In this document: positions 38,161 to 45,722 of the stretch, one piece after another | How the letters are laid out: each line of letters begins with the position of its first letter | Position numbering within the stretch: the first letter of the stretch is position 1 | Assembly: GCF_003426815.1 (NCBI RefSeq) | Contig: NZ_QKYK01000014.1 | Coordinates: 1 to 64,000, forward strand | From: Desertimonas flava | GTDB taxonomy: Bacteria; Actinomycetota; Acidimicrobiia; Acidimicrobiales; Ilumatobacteraceae | Direction: 5' to 3' | DNA length: 64,000 bases | Made by a program: the position numbers and the translations under genes | Notes under the pieces: model-generated | What the model saw: the letters and a program-made list of their open reading frames with translations, nothing else | Told to the model about the DNA's origin: nothing | Databases searched by the model: none

Positions 38161-38706
38161 CTACTGGCCGGCGGCGAGTTCGACGAGTCCGAGGAGGTCG
38201 GCGCGGGCTCGGGCGACGCGGGACCGGATGGTGCCGATGGGACAACCGACGACGCCGGCGGCTTCCTCGTAACTGAGCCCGACGAGCTGGGTCAGCACGA
38301 ACGCTTCCCGGCGGTCGGGATCGAGGGCGGCCAGCAGGTCGTCGGTCGCCGCGGGGGCGAGTCCATGGACGGGTGGAGCGTCGGCGCGGCGTGCCGCGGC
38401 CTCGGATTCCAAGCGCTGCATCAGACGTCGTTGGCGCTGCCGCTTGCGCACGTGATCGGCACACGTCCGCCGGGCGATGGCGAGCAGCCAGATCCGCACG
38501 GGCGCGTCGCCCCGGTACGTCGGCAGTGCCTTCACCGCGCGGAGATACGTGTCCTGGACGAGGTCTTCGGTCTCGCCGTGGGAGCCGAGCGCGGTGCAGA
38601 GCTGCCACACCGCGGGCTGCGTCTGTCGCACCAGTTCGGCCAACGCGGCGCCGTCGCCCTCGGCCGCTGCCGCGGCGAGGTGCCGCAGCTGATCATCCGT
38701 GCTCAC
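38161..38706 (-). CDS. ECF-type RNA polymerase sigma factor
   Basis: The 181-residue protein has sigma region 2 (ETEDLVQDTYLRAVKALPTYRG, with the -10-binding IWLLAIARRTCADHVRKRQRQ) and region 4 (LTQLVGLSYEEAAGVVGCPIGTIRSRVARARADL helix-turn-helix). GTG at 38706 is the start. It resembles SigC/SigK-like ECF factors. No anti-sigma gene adjoins it: downstream is the peptidoglycan-binding protein and upstream a DUF222 HNH gene. It may control envelope genes. Confidence 0.92.
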   Translation of the reverse strand: MSTDDQLRHLAAAAAEGDGAALAELVRQTQPAVWQLCTALGSHGETEDLVQDTYLRAVKALPTYRGDAPVRIWLLAIARRTCADHVRKRQRQRRLMQRLESEAAARRADAPPVHGLAPAATDDLLAALDPDRREAFVLTQLVGLSYEEAAGVVGCPIGTIRSRVARARADLLGLVELAAGQ

Positions 38707-38807
38707 AGCTTCAAGTCTGGTCGTTGGGGGCGACACCGGACAACCTCCGTGACAGCAGTCCGCCGGTGCTGGTCGGTCGGTTCCTGGTCGGGGCGACTGG
38801 CACCGTT

Positions 38808-39941
38808 TCATGCGGCGGGTTCGGTGGGTGGCGGGTTGGGCAGCAGGTTCGGTGTGTGGGTTCGGGTGTCGAGGTCGGGGTCGGCTGGTGGTGGGGTGCA
38901 GTAGGTGGGCGTGATGCGATTGTGGAACCGGCACATCAACCGGCCGTTGTCCTGCGAGGTGTCTCCGCCGGCGTGGACCGGCACGATGTGGTCGACATCG
39001 CACACGTCGATCGGGGCGTCACAACCGTCGGGGTGTCGACAGTGCCGATCACGCACTTGAATCGCCCGGCGCAACGCCCCGGTGAACGTGCGGGCATCGG
39101 ACTTCTCGATGGCCCGGAAATGACCGTCGAACACCATGGTCTCCACATCGACCGCATCCAGATGCGGGATCAGCTGACCGGGCGTGATGACGGTCCCGTC
39201 CGACAGTTCACACAACCGAGCGAACTCGGCTTGACCGATGACCACCGTGACCAGCGGCCTGGGTTTGCGGCTGCCGGGAGCGACCGCCAAGGCACGTCTG
39301 GCCATCTCGACCAGGGCGTCGGCCCGCAACACCCGCTTCGGGCGTCGCGTCCGGCCCGCATGCCTCGCGTCGATGGCGGCAAGCTCGCCGGCGATCCGTT
39401 CGACCGCGGCGGCGACCTCGGCACCACCGACAGGGTCGAGATCACCGAAGAACCGTCGTTCCCCGAACACCCCAGGCCGCGACCCGAAATGCCGGTCACT
39501 GTTCGGCTCGTCACCATCATCACCCACCGCCGCGTCCGTCTCGTTGCGCCAGTAGGCGGCATGGGTGACGAACCGCTCGAACCGCTTCGTCCTGGCCGTG
39601 CCGACCAGGTCAGCCTCGTCACGCCGATACGACTCGGCCCGACGGCGGGCGGTGCACGCGGCGAGACGATCGACATGATCGATCGAGATCTCCCCCGCTC
39701 CCAGCGCTGCCGCAGCCTGCGGCATGTTCACGAGTTGCCGGCCCTGCGTCAACACCCGGCCCGCCTCGCGACGCGGCACGTTCGCCACCGTCGCCAACCG
39801 TCCCGCCGCCTGACGGTGCCGGCCCACGGCCCACACCGCACGGCGTTCCCAACGCGGCGCAACCCGTCGTGCCAACGCGTCGGTGCGGTGCCCGAGCCGG
39901 ACCGCCGACACGATCACCGCATCCAACTCGGCGTCGCACAA
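38808..39941 (-). CDS. HNH endonuclease with DUF222 domain, doubtful 5' end
   Basis: The 377-residue protein is related to the one at 16070-17350. DUF222 covers about residues 5-250 (RRFFGDLDPVGGAEVAAAVERI) and the HNH nuclease lies at about 300-350 (CRHPDGCDAPIDVCDVDHIVPVHAGGDTS quoted in parts: CDVDHIVPVHAGG, NGRLMCRFHNRI). The only in-frame start is TTG at 39941, with no ribosome binding site, and a TGA lies five codons upstream of it. Homologues usually begin about ten residues earlier, so the N-terminus may be clipped. The nuclease motifs are complete. Confidence 0.8.
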   Translation of the reverse strand: MCDAELDAVIVSAVRLGHRTDALARRVAPRWERRAVWAVGRHRQAAGRLATVANVPRREAGRVLTQGRQLVNMPQAAAALGAGEISIDHVDRLAACTARRRAESYRRDEADLVGTARTKRFERFVTHAAYWRNETDAAVGDDGDEPNSDRHFGSRPGVFGERRFFGDLDPVGGAEVAAAVERIAGELAAIDARHAGRTRRPKRVLRADALVEMARRALAVAPGSRKPRPLVTVVIGQAEFARLCELSDGTVITPGQLIPHLDAVDVETMVFDGHFRAIEKSDARTFTGALRRAIQVRDRHCRHPDGCDAPIDVCDVDHIVPVHAGGDTSQDNGRLMCRFHNRITPTYCTPPPADPDLDTRTHTPNLLPNPPPTEPAA

Positions 39942-40064
39942 CTGGTCGGGGTCGACTCATCACAGATCACAGATTTTGGAATGATGTTTCGCGCGACATC
40001 GCATTTATCGGCCGGGCCGAGACGATGTGTCCGCCGCGCGGCGTCACGCGGCAGACTCGCGCCC

Positions 40065-40520
40065 ATGAGGTTTCGGCTCGAGCCCGCTCCCCCGCGACAC
40101 GTGGTCACGGCGCGCGTGAGCGTGGTCGGGGCCGACCCCGAGCAGCAGCGCCGGCTCCGCCTGCTCACCGACGACACGGTCGAGGTGGCGATCGACGCGA
40201 TCGGCGAGGCGCTCGGGTTGCCGGCCGATCCGGCGCAACGGCTCATCACGCCGATCCTGCGCCAGTACGGCCGCCCCGACCTGAAGGCCGAGCTCGGCTT
40301 CGGGCGACGCACGCTCGACGCGCGGAAGTACCCGTTGTTCGATGCGCTGTCCGAGGTCGGCGCGCTGGCGCGCATTCATCGCGCCGGGCAGGTCGTCGAC
40401 ATCGAGGTCGAGTCGATCTCGACTCCCGATCCCGACGCGGACTATCCGTCGGTCGACGCCGCCCCAGAGCCGGCGGGCGACCTGTCGAGCACGACGACCG
40501 ACCGCGGGCCGACCGAATAG
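40065..40520 (+). CDS. Hypothetical protein
   Basis: I do not recognise this 151-residue protein. It is soluble and mixed helix/strand (VVTARVSVVGADPEQQRRLR, EALGLPADPAQRLITPILRQYG), with an acidic, disordered tail. Codon bias is strongly GC3, as in real genes here, and the minus-strand reading of the region is compositionally poor. It reads toward glgX and their 3' ends overlap by 79 nt on opposite strands. Confidence 0.6.
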   Translation: MRFRLEPAPPRHVVTARVSVVGADPEQQRRLRLLTDDTVEVAIDAIGEALGLPADPAQRLITPILRQYGRPDLKAELGFGRRTLDARKYPLFDALSEVGALARIHRAGQVVDIEVESISTPDPDADYPSVDAAPEPAGDLSSTTTDRGPTE

Positions 40521-42310
40521 TCGGCGCCGTCGAGCGGCACGCCCGCAGCCACGATCTCGTCGGGCGCCGGCAACGAGGTGTCGACGACGCGCTGCCACGG
40601 GCCGGGCTCCTGCACGGCGAACGTGAGCGGCTCCCACCACGCATTGGCGATCACGTAGAGATCGCCGATGCACCACGCCAGCGACCGTGACTCGGGCCCG
40701 ACATCGGCGGGGCCGTCGACGCCGTACCAGCGGACGTCGTCGCCCCACCACTGGTCCTGCGACAGCACCGCGTGGCGCCGGCGCAGGGCGAGCAGTTCGC
40801 CGACGAACCGCTCGAGGTCGGTGAAGCGTTCGCGCCTGGCCCAATCGACCCACGACGTCACGTTGTCCTGGTTGTAGGCGTTGTTGTTGCCGCCCTGGGT
40901 CCGGCCGAACTCGTCGCCCATCGCCACCATCGGCACCCCGTGCGACATCGCCAGGAACGTCCACGCGTTGCGGAGCTGCCGGCGTCTGAGCCCCATGACG
41001 GCCTCGGGCGCTCCCTCGTCACCCTCCCAGCCACAGTTCCACGACCGGTTGTCCCAGGCACCGTCGCCGTTGTCGTGGCCGTTGGCCTCGTTGCGCTTGC
41101 AGTCGTAGGCGAACAGGTCGTAGAGCGTGAAGCCGTCGTGGCACGTCAGGAAGTTCACCGACTCCATCGCGGAGTCGAAGAGGTCCGGGCTCCCCTGGAT
41201 CCGCTGTTGCAGCACCTCGATCAGGCCCGGCTCGGCTCGCAGGAATCCGCGGACGTCGTCGCGGTAGCGGTCGTTCCACTGCAACCATCCAGACCCTGGC
41301 CAGGCCCGGCCGAGCTCGTGCGTGCCGACGGCGTCCCACGGTTCGGCGATCATCCGGACGCCGCGCCTCGCCGCCCAGGCGTCCAGCTCGGCGGCGAACG
41401 GCCGGTGGCGAACGACGACCGGTGCCAGGTCGAAGCGGAACCCGTCCACGCCGAGATCGGCGAGCCGGTCGAGCGACTCGATGATCAACGCCCGCGACGC
41501 TTCCGATGACGTGTCGACGTCGTGACCGCAGCCGGTGGTCTCGATGTACCCGCCATGCTCGTCGAGGGCGTAGTAGTGGCCGTCGGCCAGACCACGCAGG
41601 TGATAGGTGGGACCGGCAGCATCCACCTCGGTGGTGTGGTTGAACACCACATCGACCCAGATCTCGATGTCCCGAGCGTGGGCCGCGGCGACGAGCTCAG
41701 ACAGCTCGTCGTGCGGCTCGCCGGCCGCGTGGCCGTGCTCGACCGCCCCGAAGGCGAGGGGCATGTAGCCCCAGTAGCTGCCCTCCTGCGGGTCGCTCTG
41801 GTGCACCGGCATCAGCTCGATCGCCGTCACACCGAGGGCGACGAGGCGGTCGAGCTGCCCGATCATGCCGGCGAACGTGCCGGGTCGTACCTCATCGGGA
41901 TCGGTGATGGTGAAGCCGCGCACGTGAGCCTCGTACACCATCGGCGCCCGTGTCGACCACCGAGGCTGCGACACTGCCGAGCGGGGCCGGCGGGCCACCG
42001 CCAGCGGCCCCTCGCCGGAGTTGGACACCCCGCGGCCCGCGGCCGCAGCCCGACGGAACGCCGGCGGGAACCGGACTTCGCGACACCACGGGTCGAGCAA
42101 CACCTTGGACGGGTCGTACCGCCCTCCGGGTCCGTCGGCCACGAGCCCGTAGACCGTTCCGGCGGCGACCGTACCGGTCCACACGTCGCCGTCCCTCCGC
42201 AGCGCCCGCCGCTCGTGCTCGACGGCGCCCGCCTCGTCGAACAGCGCCAGCAGCACCGACCGTGCTGCCGGAGCGTGGACGCGGATCGTCACGAGGTCGT
42301 CTCCGGGCAT
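40442..42310 (-). CDS. glgX: Glycogen debranching enzyme GlgX / isoamylase-type
   Basis: The 622-residue GH13 enzyme hydrolyses alpha-1,6 branches. It has an N-terminal CBM48-like region (about 1-110), VYEAHVRGFTI, VDVVFNHTTEVD, nucleophile motif GFRFDLAPV, acid/base motif IAEPWDAVG and the transition-state Asp in LTCHDGFTLYDL. NCGWEGDEG and DEFGRTQGGNNNAYNQDN are GlgX/TreX signatures. ATG at 42310 was used; longer starts add a non-homologous stretch that includes the intergenic inverted repeat. The C-terminal domain is short compared with E. coli GlgX. Confidence 0.93.
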   Translation of the reverse strand: MPGDDLVTIRVHAPAARSVLLALFDEAGAVEHERRALRRDGDVWTGTVAAGTVYGLVADGPGGRYDPSKVLLDPWCREVRFPPAFRRAAAAGRGVSNSGEGPLAVARRPRSAVSQPRWSTRAPMVYEAHVRGFTITDPDEVRPGTFAGMIGQLDRLVALGVTAIELMPVHQSDPQEGSYWGYMPLAFGAVEHGHAAGEPHDELSELVAAAHARDIEIWVDVVFNHTTEVDAAGPTYHLRGLADGHYYALDEHGGYIETTGCGHDVDTSSEASRALIIESLDRLADLGVDGFRFDLAPVVVRHRPFAAELDAWAARRGVRMIAEPWDAVGTHELGRAWPGSGWLQWNDRYRDDVRGFLRAEPGLIEVLQQRIQGSPDLFDSAMESVNFLTCHDGFTLYDLFAYDCKRNEANGHDNGDGAWDNRSWNCGWEGDEGAPEAVMGLRRRQLRNAWTFLAMSHGVPMVAMGDEFGRTQGGNNNAYNQDNVTSWVDWARRERFTDLERFVGELLALRRRHAVLSQDQWWGDDVRWYGVDGPADVGPESRSLAWCIGDLYVIANAWWEPLTFAVQEPGPWQRVVDTSLPAPDEIVAAGVPLDGADYSVGPRSVVVLDRSPAGSGAASTDG

Positions 42311-42540
42311 GGCGAGCGACGGTAGCGGCCCGGCAGCGCCGGTTGTTGCGTTTTCGGGCGCTCCTGTAGCTGGACACGTCGAGAATCTGGGGCTCGATCG
42401 TGCCATTCGGTGATCTAGGGCTGGATCGTGACGAAAACCGTCACGATCCAGCCCTCGAAACATCCCCACGAGCCGCGCCGGAATACAGGACGCGAGGTGA
42501 GCATTCCGGTGCCGGGAGGGCGGCCAGTAGCCTCGGCGCG
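42311..42540. promoter_or_regulatory. Divergent intergenic region glgX / moxR
   Basis: 230 nt between two genes reading outward. It must contain both promoters. It holds the 17-bp hairpin described separately and an extra, imperfect copy of its left arm (GGGCTCGATCGTG at 42390-42402 against GGGCTGGATCGTG at 42418-42430), 28 nt apart. Confidence 0.6.
42417..42455. repeat. Perfect 17-bp inverted repeat with AAAAC loop
   Basis: AGGGCTGGATCGTGACG (42417-42433), loop AAAAC, then its exact complement (42439-42455). The flanking genes are divergent, so this is not an ordinary terminator. It could be an operator, a REP-like element or a cruciform. Confidence 0.85.
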
Positions 42541-43461
42541 GTGACTGAATCCCAGGCCGCCGACGTCTCCTCCGTCGAGGCGGTCACGACCGCCCTCACC
42601 AAGCACGGCTACCTGCCCGACGAGGGGTTGGCCACGGCGATCTTCCTGGCGATGACCCTGCGTCGGCCGCTCCTCCTCGAGGGCGAGGCCGGAGTCGGCA
42701 AGACCGAGGTCGCCAAGGTCCTCGCCGCATGGACGGGAGGCGAGCTCATCCGCCTGCAGTGCTACGAGGGCATCGACGCCGCCCAGGCCGTGTACGACTG
42801 GGACTACGCCCGCCAGCTGCTGCACCTCCGCGCCGCCGAGGCCAGCGGCGAGGCCGAGGCCCGCACCAGCGACGCCCTCGAGGCCGATCTCTATCAGGAG
42901 CGCTTCTTGGTGAAGCGGGCCCTCCTCCGGGCGATCGAGCCGCGGCTGCAGCCGCCCGTGCTGTTGATCGACGAGATCGACCGCGCCGACGACGAGTTCG
43001 AGGCCTACCTGCTCGAGGTGCTGTCCGACTGGCAGGTGACGATCCCCGAGCTCGGTGTCGTCCGTGCCGACACGCCGCCGCTCGTGATCCTCACGAGCAA
43101 CCGCACCCGCGACGTGCACGACGCCCTCAAGCGCCGCTGCCTGTACCACTGGGTGGAGCATCCGTCGTTCGAACGCGAGGTGGCGATCGTCCACCTCAGG
43201 CTGCCCGAGGTCTCGGGCGCACTGGCCCGCCAGGTGGCCGCCGCCGTCGAGGCGCTCCGGTCGCTCAACCTCTACAAGGCACCAGGGGTCGCCGAGACCA
43301 TCGACTGGGCCGCCGCGCTCGGCCGCCTCGGCGTCACTCAGCTCGACGAGCAGTCGGTCGCCACCACGCTCGGCACCGTCCTCAAGTACCGCGAGGACCA
43401 CGAGCGCGTGGAGCAGCACGGCTTCGCCGACATCGTGAAGCGGGCCCTCGACCGCAAATGA
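42541..43461 (+). CDS. MoxR-family AAA ATPase (CoxD-like)
   Basis: The 306-residue ATPase has Walker A EGEAGVGKTE, Walker B VLLIDEIDRAD, sensor-1 ILTSNRTRDVHDALKRRC and the GYLPDEGLATAIFLAMTLRRPLLLEG-type lead-in quoted in part as PDEGLATAIFLAMTL. It resembles CoxD, which with CoxE inserts sulfur/copper into the molybdenum-copper centre of aerobic CO dehydrogenase, although MoxR/VWA pairs also serve other complexes. GTG at 42541 is the start. It overlaps coxE by 4 nt. Confidence 0.93.
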   Translation: MTESQAADVSSVEAVTTALTKHGYLPDEGLATAIFLAMTLRRPLLLEGEAGVGKTEVAKVLAAWTGGELIRLQCYEGIDAAQAVYDWDYARQLLHLRAAEASGEAEARTSDALEADLYQERFLVKRALLRAIEPRLQPPVLLIDEIDRADDEFEAYLLEVLSDWQVTIPELGVVRADTPPLVILTSNRTRDVHDALKRRCLYHWVEHPSFEREVAIVHLRLPEVSGALARQVAAAVEALRSLNLYKAPGVAETIDWAAALGRLGVTQLDEQSVATTLGTVLKYREDHERVEQHGFADIVKRALDRK

Positions 43462-44585
43462 GTGACACGGCGACGTCCGCCGCGCCCGAGCGCATCGCCG
43501 TCGCGTTCGGGCGCGTGCTGCGCGGCGCCGGGGTGGCGACACCGGTGAGCAGCGTCGTCGCGTTCACGGAGGCGCTCGGGGTGGTCGGCATCGAGGATCG
43601 CGACCGGGTGTACTGGACCGCCCGGGCCACGCTGGTGCGCCGGCCGGAGGACGTCGAGCCGTTCGACCGGGCGTTCCGTGTCTTCTTCGATGCGGCCACC
43701 GGGCCCACCGAGACGGTCGAGGAACCCGAGGTCACCGTCACGCTGGCGGTCGACAGCGACGACGAGGACGGGGCCGACGCGCCGGGAACGCCGAGCGACG
43801 ACGAGACCCTGGAACTCCGGTTCAGCGTCGCCGAGGTGCTGCGGGACCGGGACTTCGCCGACTACTCGGACACCGAGCTGGCCGAAGCCCATCAGTGGAT
43901 GACGCGGCTGCGCGTCACCGGTTCCCCCCGCCGGTCGCTGCGACTCACGGCGAGCCGCCGGCGGTCGCGTCGCCCCGACCTGCGGCGCACCGTGCGAGCG
44001 GCGATCCGCACCCGTGGCGACCCGCTCGAGCGCCGCTACCGGGAGCCGGCCGCCAAGCATCGTCGCGTGGTGCTCGTGCTCGACATCTCGGGCTCGATGG
44101 AGCCCTACGCCCGGGCCCTGCTGCGCTTCGTGCAGGCCGCCGTCTCGGGTCGCCAACGCATCGAGGCCTTCGCTCTCGGCACGCGGCTCACGCGGATCAC
44201 CCGCGAGCTCGGCTCGCACGATCCCGATCTCGCGCTGCGCCGAGCGGCCGGCCGGGTGCAGGACTGGTCGGGCGGGACGCGTCTCGGTGACGGGCTCGCC
44301 ACGTTCAACGATCAGTGGGGTTGTCGGGGCATGGCGCGCGGTGCCGACGTCGTGATCCTCTCCGACGGCTGGGATCGCGGAGATCCCGACTTCCTCGCCG
44401 AGCAGATGCAGCGCCTCTCGCGGGTGGCCCACCGCATCATCTGGGTCAACCCGTTGAAGGTGTCGCCCGGCTACGCGCCGCTCGCGCGGGGAATGGCGGC
44501 CGCGCTCCCCTACGTTGACGAGTTCATCGAAGGCCATTCCCTCAACGCCCTCGACAACCTGACGGAGGTTCTCAACCGTGCGTGA
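43458..44585 (+). CDS. VWA-domain protein (CoxE-like)
   Basis: The 375-residue protein begins with a helical region (AFGRVLRGAGVATPVSSVVAF), has an acidic linker (DSDDEDGADAP) and a C-terminal von Willebrand A domain. The MIDAS motif is DISGSM, and VVILSDGWDRGDP carries a further metal ligand. The CoxE family (PF05762) acts with the MoxR ATPase. It is translationally coupled on both sides, with an 8-nt overlap to the next gene. Confidence 0.92.
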   Translation: MSDTATSAAPERIAVAFGRVLRGAGVATPVSSVVAFTEALGVVGIEDRDRVYWTARATLVRRPEDVEPFDRAFRVFFDAATGPTETVEEPEVTVTLAVDSDDEDGADAPGTPSDDETLELRFSVAEVLRDRDFADYSDTELAEAHQWMTRLRVTGSPRRSLRLTASRRRSRRPDLRRTVRAAIRTRGDPLERRYREPAAKHRRVVLVLDISGSMEPYARALLRFVQAAVSGRQRIEAFALGTRLTRITRELGSHDPDLALRRAAGRVQDWSGGTRLGDGLATFNDQWGCRGMARGADVVILSDGWDRGDPDFLAEQMQRLSRVAHRIIWVNPLKVSPGYAPLARGMAAALPYVDEFIEGHSLNALDNLTEVLNRA

Positions 44586-44895
44586 GATCTTGGACGACAT
44601 CGATCGGTGGCGGTCGGCGGGCAAGCGGGTGGCGCTGGCGCGTGTCGTCGACGTGGAGGGATCGGGGCCGCGCCTGCCCGGCGCGGCGATGGCGGTGAGC
44701 GAGGACGGCGAGGTGGCCGGCAGCGTGAGCGGCGGCTGTGTCGAGGGCGCCGTCGTGTCGGAGGCCCTGGCCGTGCTCAGCGGCGAGGCCGAACCCCGAG
44801 TGGTCACGTTCGGCTACTCCGACGACGAGGCGTTCGCCGTGGGGCTCACGTGCGGCGGCACGATCCGTCTCTTCGTCGAAGCGCTGGACTGGTGA
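44578..44895 (+). CDS. XdhC/CoxI-family protein, small N-terminal-domain form
   Basis: The 105-residue protein has the XdhC_CoxI N-terminal domain: ALARVVDVEGSGPRLPGAAM, GSVSGGCVEGAV and GLTCGGTIRLFVE. These proteins bind sulfurated molybdenum cofactor for delivery to xanthine-dehydrogenase-family enzymes. The Rossmann half is missing here and is in the next gene, so the two small proteins probably work as a pair, as in CoxI/CoxF. It overlaps the VWA gene by 8 nt. Confidence 0.9.
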   Translation: MREILDDIDRWRSAGKRVALARVVDVEGSGPRLPGAAMAVSEDGEVAGSVSGGCVEGAVVSEALAVLSGEAEPRVVTFGYSDDEAFAVGLTCGGTIRLFVEALDW

Positions 44896-44905
44896 CGGGC
44901 ACACG

Positions 44906-45709
44906 ATGAGTGGACTCTTCGACATCCTCGCCGCGGCGATCCGCACCAACGAGCCCGTGGCCCTGGCCACGGTGATCGACGGACCGCACCGCGGCGCCAA
45001 GCTGCTGGTGCGGCCCGGCCAGGAGCCGCTCGGCACGCTCGGTGACGCCGAGCTCGACCGGGTCGTCGCCCGCGACGCGCTCGCCGAACTGGAGGCCGCC
45101 CGTTCCGGCGTCCGCCACTACGGGCCCGGCGGCGAGACGACGCCCGAGGACCTCGAAGGGGCGCCGATCGTGCGGGTCTTCGTCGAGTCCCACGCCCGCC
45201 CGCCCCAGATGTGGATCTTCGGGGCCGTCGACTTCACCGCCGCGCTGGCGAAGGTCGCCAAGGTCCTCGGGTACCGGGTCACCGTGTGCGACGCCCGCGA
45301 GGTCTTCGCCACCCGGCGGCGCTTCCCGATGGCCGACGAGGTGATCGTGTCCTGGCCGTCGCCCGTGTTCGACGAGCGGGGCGTCACGCTCGGCCAGCGC
45401 GACGCCGTGTGCGTGCTCACCCACGACCCGAAGTTCGACGTGCCGGCCATCGTCGGCGCCCTCGCCACGAAGGTCGGCTACATCGGGGTGATGGGCAGCC
45501 GGACCACCCACGACAAGCGGCTGCAGCGCCTCTCCGAGGCGGGGGTCACCGATCCGGCCCAGCTCGACCGCCTGATGTCGCCCATCGGTCTCGACCTCGG
45601 CGCCCGCACGCCGGAGGAGACGGCGATCTCGATCTGCGCCGAGATCATCGCCCGCCGCACCGGCCACAACGCCCCCAGCCTCAAGGACGCGTCCGGCGCC
45701 ATTCACTGA
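44906..45709 (+). CDS. XdhC/CoxF-family protein with Rossmann domain
   Basis: The 267-residue protein has a degenerate XdhC N-terminal part (LATVIDGPHRGAKLLVRPGQ) and an XdhC Rossmann domain: MWIFGAVDFTAALAKVAKVLGY, VCDAREVFATRRRFP, VLTHDPKFDVPAIVGAL, YIGVMGSRTTHDKR and SPIGLDLGARTPEETAISI. It is expected to carry or sulfurate molybdenum cofactor with the preceding protein. ATG at 44906 lies 10 nt after the previous stop. Confidence 0.92.
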   Translation: MSGLFDILAAAIRTNEPVALATVIDGPHRGAKLLVRPGQEPLGTLGDAELDRVVARDALAELEAARSGVRHYGPGGETTPEDLEGAPIVRVFVESHARPPQMWIFGAVDFTAALAKVAKVLGYRVTVCDAREVFATRRRFPMADEVIVSWPSPVFDERGVTLGQRDAVCVLTHDPKFDVPAIVGALATKVGYIGVMGSRTTHDKRLQRLSEAGVTDPAQLDRLMSPIGLDLGARTPEETAISICAEIIARRTGHNAPSLKDASGAIH

Positions 45710-45722
45710 CCCGGACGCCGCG

